Source of the DNA: an uncultured Desulfobulbaceae bacterium
GTDB lineage: Bacteria > Desulfobacterota > Desulfobulbia > Desulfobulbales > BM004
Reading direction: 5' to 3'
DNA length: 64,000 bases
Assembly: GCA_947259115.1 (NCBI GenBank)
Contig: CAMYKS010000012.1
Location: 1-64,000 of the forward strand
Shown here: piece by piece, positions 35,088 to 43,900 of the stretch
Layout of the letters: each line of letters opens with the position of its first letter
Numbering within the stretch: the first letter of the stretch is position 1
The notes under the pieces: generated by a model
What the model was told of the DNA's origin: nothing
Databases searched by the model: none
The model's input: the letters and a program-made list of their open reading frames with translations, nothing else
Translations under genes and position numbers: made by a program

Positions 35088-36560
35088 TTATAGAGAGCTG
35101 AAGATTTCTCTGGCAACTTTATGGCCAGCCCTCATGGCACCTTCAAAACCGCCGCCCGGGAATGTCCAAGCCGAGGCGAAGTAGAGGTTTTTAAGGGGCC
35201 CTTTATTCTTGAAACGATCAAGACCTGCCTGGCCTATGCTTTGAGCAAATCCGTAGATTGCTCCCTTGGGATTCCCGGTATAGCGCTCCATGGTCATAGG
35301 CGTTGCAAGTTCTGCAACTTCAACATGGCTGGAGATGCCGGGAAGGTGCTGCTCCAGTATAGCCAGGACCCTGCCATATTCCTTCTTTTTTGTTTTCCGG
35401 TATTCCTCTGTTGAAAGTTGTGCCCATGTGTCATAATTATCCATGTAAGTTACAGACAGGATTGATTTATCTTTCGGGCAGATTCCGCTATCCATATTGC
35501 TGTAGCAGGCCAAAGTGTTCGGAGAGCTTGTGCCGCTATTAAGGATAACAATATAGGATTTTGCAAATCTTTGGTTCAATTCAGCTATCGGGATATCGAG
35601 ACCCAAGTGAAGGTTGGACATGGTAGGGCCGATCAGCATCTTTCTGTTTATCGCCAGTTGTTTATGGCTGCCTTTCCAGCCAGACAAAAGACTGTCATAG
35701 ACCTTAAATGGAGAGATATTACAGATGATTACCTGAGAGAAGAAAGTTTCTCCTTTATTTGTTCTAACGCCAACAGCCCTGTTGTCTTCAGTGATAATCT
35801 GGACAACTTCGTTAGAGGTGAAAACGTCACCTCCGCCTTCCCTTATGGTTTTAACAAAAGCCTCAGAGATAGCTTTTGAGCCTCCTTCTGGATAATACCC
35901 GCCGTCGTAATAGTAGCCGTAGGTTGCAATGAGGGGCAGCAGGCAGGCTATATCCAGGGAATTGCCATAATATTTGAGAAGCTGCATCAAGATGGCCTTG
36001 AGCGGTGTGGATTTGGTGCAAAGATCGAGCACCTTTTGCAGGGAGATCTTGTGGGAGAAAGTGATAAAGGGGAAAAGGATCGGTGCAATAAAGTAAAGTA
36101 GGGGTAAAAGAAATTTGGAGCGGACCGCCCTATCCCACCAGAATGATTCCCTGCCTATCTTCCAGATAAGGAAAAACCAAAGCCGGATGCCGAATTTCTC
36201 TCTGGGAAATTTTCCGTATAGGATTTTTTTTAAAAGCTTGATGTTGCCATTGGGTACATTTAATTCATCGTGCTCGGAGATGGCCTCGTATAGGTATGCA
36301 TGTTTTTTGAACTTGACCTTGGCGGAAATGCCGCTGTCCATGAGGATATATTTCAGGAAGGTCTTGTTGATGCCGCCTATCTGTTGCAGGGATACCTCAA
36401 ATTCAAAATTTTTTCTTTTGAAATGTGCAGCATAGCCACCTGCTTGGTGTTGTTTCTCCAGAACGCAGATTTTTTTTCCTCTGCGGGCGAGTACCGCCCC
36501 GGTGCAAAGTCCGCCAATACCTGACCCTATGATAATGCAGTCATATTGAGATGATGCCAT
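35088..36560 (-). CDS. CrtI/CrtISO/retinol-saturase-like FAD oxidoreductase
   Basis: This 490-residue FAD enzyme of the phytoene desaturase / carotenoid isomerase superfamily has an N-terminal dinucleotide-binding GSGIGGLCTGAVLARRGKK followed by VLEKQHQAGGYAAHF. A middle region is YYPEGGSKAISEAFVKTI, and the typical C-terminal FAD motif is YFASAWTFPGGGFEGAMRAG. Members desaturate, isomerise or saturate polyenes. It lies 231 bp downstream of the methyltransferase and polyketide synthase genes on the same strand, which suggests it acts on the polyketide's polyene chain. No carotenoid genes are nearby. Confidence 0.85.
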   Translation of the reverse strand: MASSQYDCIIIGSGIGGLCTGAVLARRGKKICVLEKQHQAGGYAAHFKRKNFEFEVSLQQIGGINKTFLKYILMDSGISAKVKFKKHAYLYEAISEHDELNVPNGNIKLLKKILYGKFPREKFGIRLWFFLIWKIGRESFWWDRAVRSKFLLPLLYFIAPILFPFITFSHKISLQKVLDLCTKSTPLKAILMQLLKYYGNSLDIACLLPLIATYGYYYDGGYYPEGGSKAISEAFVKTIREGGGDVFTSNEVVQIITEDNRAVGVRTNKGETFFSQVIICNISPFKVYDSLLSGWKGSHKQLAINRKMLIGPTMSNLHLGLDIPIAELNQRFAKSYIVILNSGTSSPNTLACYSNMDSGICPKDKSILSVTYMDNYDTWAQLSTEEYRKTKKKEYGRVLAILEQHLPGISSHVEVAELATPMTMERYTGNPKGAIYGFAQSIGQAGLDRFKNKGPLKNLYFASAWTFPGGGFEGAMRAGHKVAREIFSSL

Positions 36561-36791
36561 GGAAGCGTCTTTGACCGGATTATTATTTCCTTTGATTATT
36601 GATCTGTTAACTAAGATTTTTGTACATGCGGCAGTAAAAGTGAAAAATTTATAACAGGTCTAATCAAAGTGTGTTTGAGAACGTTTGCCATATCAGCGGG
36701 TTCTTCCATGCTGGCTGTGACGTGCTTTTGTAAAGTGCTGTAGCATCTCTTCTGACAGGGCGAGGAAAAGGGCAGAATCTGTTTTTTATGC

Positions 36792-37946
36792 TCACTTCTG
36801 TCCCTTTAATACGAGGAACGAGTGCAGCGGTTTCAGGTCAAAACTGATATTGTCATAATGATCAAGTTCTGACAGGTATTCGATGTTCCTGAAGCCGGCC
36901 TTATGAAAGTTTTTCAACCATTGCTCCCTTGTCAGAAATCCGTGCTGCGGCCTCATTTCCGGGTCAAGTTTTACATCATGATAGTTTTCCAGCAGATTGA
37001 ATATGAATTCGTGGTGCATGGGCCTGTTTGCGGCAGGCCGTGTTGTCTCAGCCAGGATAAGCATACCATCTTTATTGAGATGACTACGGAGTTCCTGTAA
37101 TGTAAAAGACAGATCCCGAGCCACGTGCAGGACGTTGACCCCGAAAATAATGTCAAAAGTTTCCCCTGAAAAGCCCTGACCGTCGATCGGGCTATTGATA
37201 TCTAGAATTCTCTGCTCATAAAGGGGGGGATCAGTGACCTGTAGTTTGATATTGCTCCGCCCCTTCTCCAGTAAAGTCGGAACCATATCAGTCAACACGA
37301 TTGTATGCAGCGAATCCAGCAGGTTGTTATCCCGTAGCAACTGAAAGGTCATGGCAGAAGCACCTGAGGTTCTGCTCCCGACTTCCAGCATGCTGCTGCC
37401 ATTTGTTTGTGAAAACCATTTTGTAATGCCGTAGGCAATACCATGATTAACGACGGCGTATCCATAAAAATCGTTATTAAAATTAGAATTCCAGAGATTT
37501 ACAATGGTTGCATCACCAAAGAGTAAATCCCCGCCTTTTACCCAGCCTTCAAGAAAATCCTTGATGCCCGTTTCGATAATGCGGATCAGATTTATGAAAA
37601 TGTCAGCAGAGGGAATGAACTGCAATATCTGAGGCAGGTTTTCTTCTCTGTTTATAGCGGTAATGGGGTTAATTAATTGGTAGGCATCATTGTTGCGCTC
37701 CAGGTATCCCAGATATGCAGTGTAGTCAAAGGCCCACTGCAAAAAGGGGCCTGACTGTTCATGGAGGCCAAAGCGGCCAATAATTTCGTCGACTGTGCGG
37801 AAATCCTGGTGCAGATAATCGTTGATTTTCATGGTCTGAAATATGTGCAGTAAGGTGTTCAACACATAAATCTCTATTTCCTTATACCCCCTGTAGTAGA
37901 CAGAACTGAATAAGGCCTTGACAAAGGTCTTATCCAAACTATCCAT
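36792..37946 (-). CDS. SAM-dependent methyltransferase, coupled to the polyketide synthase
   Basis: This 384-residue protein has an N-terminal helical domain of about 170 residues and a Rossmann methyltransferase domain. The domain carries a motif I-like SSMLEVGSRTSGAS, FDIIFGVNVLHVARDLSFTLQELRSHLNKDG and LILAETTRP. The sequence recalls the C- or O-methyltransferase domains embedded in type I polyketide synthases. Its start codon overlaps the end of the synthase gene by eight bases, which makes translational coupling and action on the same product very likely. The methylation position is unknown. It ends about 230 bp before the FAD oxidoreductase gene. Confidence 0.85.
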   Translation of the reverse strand: MDSLDKTFVKALFSSVYYRGYKEIEIYVLNTLLHIFQTMKINDYLHQDFRTVDEIIGRFGLHEQSGPFLQWAFDYTAYLGYLERNNDAYQLINPITAINREENLPQILQFIPSADIFINLIRIIETGIKDFLEGWVKGGDLLFGDATIVNLWNSNFNNDFYGYAVVNHGIAYGITKWFSQTNGSSMLEVGSRTSGASAMTFQLLRDNNLLDSLHTIVLTDMVPTLLEKGRSNIKLQVTDPPLYEQRILDINSPIDGQGFSGETFDIIFGVNVLHVARDLSFTLQELRSHLNKDGMLILAETTRPAANRPMHHEFIFNLLENYHDVKLDPEMRPQHGFLTREQWLKNFHKAGFRNIEYLSELDHYDNISFDLKPLHSFLVLKGQK

Positions 37947-40900
37947 GCCCTACTCCATGAAGGTTGAGCATGGTATCAGTATACAGTTGTGGAAGGTTAC
38001 GGGGCTTAAAATTACCGTTAGGGTCAACGTGCACCCACGCCAGGGTGTGATCGCCAAAGGCGATTTTTTCTTTTTCCCCGGATGGGGCAATTTTATGGTA
38101 GTCGAAATATAAATCCAGGCCGCATTCATATAATTTTTTCAGATACATGGTTGCGAGAATTCGGTCAAAGGGCATTGCTTCACGCAGATGTTTTACTGAA
38201 CTGTTCAGGCACAGGAGTTGCCCGTTGCCATTCATCTGTCTGTATTGTTCAGGAGAAATATCAAAGAAAAACCGGTCCCGCACATGGCCCTGCCATATAA
38301 AGTAGTTTGAAAAATAGATGTTTTGCGCCAGATTGGAGTTTTCCATTGAGGTGTCAAAGGCCATTGCCGACAGACTGGCTGTTCCGTTTATTCCTGCTGT
38401 TGTCTCATGTTTAAGCTCACCCAAGCCGGATAAATTTGCGTTCTCATGGTCAACTCCCATAGGTGCTATGGGTGTGGAATTATTTATCGGCATAATACCA
38501 CTTTCTTCCATATAGTTTTGAAAAAAATGGGGGCAGTCAACGGGTTCAACAATGCCATGCCCAACCACTCTGACCCATGTAGTCTGCTGCTCACCATATG
38601 CTACCGTTTTTGTATCTCCATGGGAGAGGCGCTTGCGCCACTCGCATTTTAAGAGCAGTGTGGAATTCCTGTCTCCGGAAACCCTGTCAATCCATAATCG
38701 TGCCTCAAGGTCATCATGGTTTCTCACTTCGCCCACAACATCCACTTTGCTGTGGTTTGTAACCATGAAATGGCCGTTGTAGAACTCGTCGGCAATATAT
38801 TCTCCGATGGGTCTTAATGACATTTCCCGCACTTTCCCGAGCCAGTGGAGATAGTTGGCGAAGTAGACACCCCCGCCAATGGTTGCGTTATCGCGGAGGC
38901 TTATCGGTAATTGACAGGTGAAAACCTTGCGCTCCAGTCTGTCATCATAAATGAAACTCTCCCAGGGTATGCTTGCTCGCAGTATTTTTCCATCTTCCGT
39001 CTGCCTCTCATGCTCTTTCAGGTTCTCTTCGTTAGTTGCTGTAAAGGCAAGAATACGTTCCCTGCCTCGCAGCAATTTAACAGGCAATGTCAGGATGGTC
39101 ACAGCGCCCCCCCTGAATATGATGCACTCATCAATCTTGTCGACCAGTTCGAGGTCGTTCTCTTCCATGTTGGTCGCCTTGCGAAGAGTTTCCAGAGCAC
39201 ACCATATCCTGGTTCCGGCATGATCCACCGACGTATCCAGATTTGTGCATTCCTCCAGGAGCGGCTCCCTTGTCAGGCAAAGGAGTTCACGCCATTCTTG
39301 TTCATTGCGTTGATTGATGGTTTCTATATCAATGCCCTGATTCTGCCGGCCGACAGAGCAGACGCACAAACGGTCTTCATGGGAGCAGGAAATGCCGATG
39401 TCATCATTTCCCCGGATTATCGGTTTGCTCTGCTCTGTCCATGCTACGGTTATGTCATCTGGAAGTATCGGGTTGCCGGGTTTGAGCTTTCCATATGCCC
39501 TGATAAATAGATCATTTTCAATATTCCTTCTCTGCTCTTTGTCCAGCCCATGAAAGCCTGATTGGTGCCTGACTGCTATAACTGGAGGAGTGACATTTAA
39601 TTTCTTTCCGTAGCTCTGCAGTATGCCGTTAAGCAGCTCTTCATCCCAGGCATCAGGGGCCAGAAGGTCATGGATGCCTGGAGCATTTTTCTTGTTCTCA
39701 ATGATTTTTGCCTTGTAACCATGAAGTTTCTCAACAACCCTGCCCTTTTCATCACATGCTACTACTTCACCAGCAAGCATATCAGGGGTTCTTTCAAGTA
39801 AGCGCGCCTCTACTGTATGAATCTTATTTTCCCCTCCATTGCACCGGAAAATTTCCCATTTCTCAATCTCCACCGGCAGGGCTGTTACATCGGGCAGGAA
39901 GATTTGAATTGACTGGAGCAGCGTGTCCCGGAAGAAGGGGTCGCCACAGTAAAATTTCGGCATAATGGTATCGGTGGCCTCTGTCTGCGACTGTTCAGCA
40001 GAGTCAAAGGAGCAACGGTCTTCTTCCAGCAATCGGACTGACTGAATCTGCTGAAACATCTCGCCCTGGAACAGCATATGGCCATAAAGGTCTTCCTGCG
40101 GTAGTATATCAAGCACAGTTTCAGGAAATGCTTCTTCATATATTTCGCGAGGCGCCAGTGTATCAAGAACGAAGGTAGCCTCGAAGTGGTTCTTTTTAAA
40201 ACCTGTCTGATCCACCGTGATGCCGACCTTAACCCTGATTGCCTCATCCTTGCCTGCAAGCTCATTAACAAGAGCATAAATATGTATTTCCGTTAGATCA
40301 TCAGGGCTCACCGTGATGGGATAACTCAGCCTTACATCTTCGAGAGTTACATGGTCTATGGCCTGAACTCCGGTTACATGGGTCACTGCCTGCGCCATGG
40401 CTTCCAGGCCGAAAACCGTGGGAAAGAGGTAGGTGGAGTTGAATAAATGATGCTTCAGGTAGGGGTCTTTTTCTAGAGTCAGAAGAACCTTTGCCTCAAG
40501 TTCAACACCCTTTTCATAGTAGAGGATATCTTCAAGAAATCGTGCATCTTCTAAATTGGGGATGGCATGTTTCATGGGCGTATTGAGGCCGGCCAATCTG
40601 CTTGAAACAACGACCTGGTGTTCTCCGGGATCGTTCATGACAAGCTGCATAAAGCGCTCTACTCCTCCTTTTGTTGGTATCGGGAGTATGCCCATGGATT
40701 GCAAGGTGTTAACGCTGCCCATTCGGGCTCCCATGCCTGTCTCGCCCCAGATACTGTACGCCAGCGATATGACCTCTGTTTTGTCCGTCGTCGCTGCAAA
40801 TTCCTGGAGCAGCAGATCCATGGCCTCGTTGGAAAATCCATACCAGCCATTTCCCATCATACCGGTGACCCCGATAATTGAGGATAATCCAATAAATAAT

Positions 40901-43900
40901 TTTGGCGGTTTGACCCTGAGAGTATTGCAGATATTTATTGCACCAAGGAGTTTCGGAGAGACCTCATCCAGCACGCTTTCAAGGGATGCCTGCTCAGCGC
41001 GCCTGGGTTTATTCACCGCAGCCCCGTGGATGACCCCGGTTACTGGACCGAGATCCTGTTCTATACGGGCCACCAGGTCTTGTACGCTTGTGGCATCGGA
41101 TATATCACAGGCATAATAACGGTAGGTGATATTGTTTTCCCTGTAGCGCTTGAAGATTTGCTGCATTTCGGTATTGTTATGCATGAAGACCGTACGTCCA
41201 ACCAGGGCCAGTTTTGCACCCGTTTCCCGGGCAAAACTCAGGGCGCATTCCGCCGTAATTCCCTTCGCTCCACCTGTTACCAGAAGGACATCATCATGGG
41301 ACCAGTGGATTGCCCTCTTTTGGAATGCCCTTGATTCTGCAGGTTCCAGCATGGGGATACGTCGGACATTGTTCCTGTCATACCCGGCAAGACCGAAGGG
41401 TTCATCTGCAGCAAGCTCTGCCGTGATCCTGTGCAACAGGCCAGCGGCATCAATCCGGCTGTCCAACTCGAGGAGCCTGATTTTTTCCCCGGGGTTGTCA
41501 AAATGCAGGCTCGAAAGAAAAGCGGCACTGCCTTTGGATATCCAAGCGGAGTCGCCACCGGAAACATTAAATATTTCTCCAGCACCGAATTGCACGACTG
41601 CATGGGCAGTTTTGGGGCTTTTCCCCTTTAAGGCCGTGATAACGCAGCCAATACCATGCAGCCGGCGCGTCATAATTCGGACCTGTTCGGCTGAAGGAAT
41701 TTCACGGGTATCATGAACCGGCGGTAAATAGATGCATGCTGCAATATCGTTATTATCCTGCAGGTTCATTGCCTCGATCTGTTCATATTCTTTAATGGCA
41801 AAGTTGATCCGGTGTTCTGACAGAACAGCCTTGATATTCTGTGGCAGCTGCCCTTCGGGTTCATCCGTGAAAATAAAGACCTCTTTGTTTTCTGCTGAGA
41901 GCCGGGAAAGTGTGTCTGCAACAGGGGCAGGGGGCGTGAGTTCCTGATCTTTATAGGTAATTATGAAATTCCGCACCCAGTTGTCCTGCCGGTCGGAAGA
42001 TGACAAGGTAGCAGTTTCCGGCTGTCCGGGTGGGGTCAATAAAGGCTCGCTGGGAACGGGGGCTGCAGGGAGTTGGTCCCTGATCTTTTCATAGATCTCC
42101 TGGATCGAGTTATTTGCCATGGTTGTAGGATCAAGCTGTCCTTCCACCCCGAAGAGTTTCACTGCCCTGGCAACGAACTGTCCTGCCTTGATGGAGTCAA
42201 GATTCAGGTCGTCGAGGAGCCGTTTCTCAAGAGATATTGATTCCAGCGGGAAACCGGTCATTTGCGAGGCAAGCTCAAGCAATAGTCCGGGATCTGCCTG
42301 GGGCAGAGCAGGTACGGCACTAACTTGAGCGGCAGCGGGTGCCACTTGCGCTATTGCCTGATAGATTTCCTGCAGGGAGCTGTTAGCCATGGTTGTAGGA
42401 TCAAGTTTGCCTTCCACCCCGAAGAGTTTCACCGCCTTGGCAACGAACTGTCCCGCCTTTATGGAGTCGAGATTCAGGTCATCAAGGAGCCGTTTCTCAA
42501 GAGATATTGATTCGAGCGGGAACCCTGTCATCTCTGAGACCAGTTCCAGGAGCACATCCGGACTTTTTCCCTGATCTAGCGGAGGTCGGGATGCATTTTC
42601 CTGAATGGGCAAAGATGATATGGGGATAACATTTGCAGGTCCGGGGAGGAGCGTTTCTGCAGATTTGTCCGACACGGCAGGATTTCTTTTAAGTTCTGAG
42701 CTTATCAGGTTCTGAATGAAATTTATCTGCTGGCTGGAGAAGAGACCGAGGCTATCTGCCGTTTCTGTGACAGCGTTGCCAAATGCAAAATCACTGTAAC
42801 GGTTGGGTTCCGGTTCACCTTTTGCCGAAACCAAGGGACGTTCGCAGGGATTGTCGATAAATAATCGTTTAGATGGCGGCACAAAAGGACGTACCAGGCG
42901 GTTTTCATACAATACAGGCCACCTGATCTCTCCGCCATGGACAAAGTAGGCCCCCAGAAAGGTATTCAGCGATCGTTCTTCAGCGGCCTTCGCTTCAACA
43001 GGAAAGCACAGGTGGCCGGTGGGTCCGGTAGTGGCTTGAACAAGTCCGGTCAGGACGCGGCCCGGGCCAACCTCCAGCATGAGGTCGCATTCGGTCTTCA
43101 TGTTCTCTGTCAATGAGATGAAGTCTACCTGTGAAGTCACCTGGCGGGCGAAATGGTCACGCAGATCAGTTCCAGGTTGAATCTCAGCCCCGTCAATGGA
43201 GGACAATAAGCGCACCCCTGTTTTCTCAACTTTTTCAGGTATCAGAGCCTCTTTCCGCAGCCGTTCTGCGGCATCATTTACAAAGCGCGAATGAAAGGCA
43301 TTGGCAACAGGCAGTATTTTCGTCTGAATGTCCTTTTGAGCTGCCAGCAGCGTTGCTTTTTCTACAGCTGAGGCCTCACCTGAGAGAACTGTCTGCGAGG
43401 GACTGTTAATATTTGCCACGACAGCATAGCCCTCGACCTGGCTGATAATATCCTCAAGTGTCTTACGATCACATGAAAAACCGGCCATGGTTCCGGGACT
43501 GTCGCCGTTTGTCCGGACTGCCATTGCCTGGCCCCGGAGTGCTGCAAGACCGAGCAATTCCTTTGCATCTATCACTCCGGCAGCATGGACGGCCATCAGT
43601 TCCCCGAGACTGTGGCCCCCGGTAACAGTTGGGCTGATCCCCAGGCGCTGCAGATAATTCAACCACAGAAGGGAGCTTAAACAGATGGCCGGCTGGGCAA
43701 TCTCCGATCGGGTCAGTTCTTCCCTCCATTTTTTTGTCTGCTCGGCTCCCGGGACACGGTCGACAGGCTTATATATTGCAGCACTCACAGCCTGCGCTCC
43801 AGGTTCAGGAAGCCACCCATCGGCCTGCTCTATAAGATCGCGGGCCCAGGAGTGACGCTCTACCAGAATTCGACCCATATTAAGCTGCTGCGAGCCCTGA

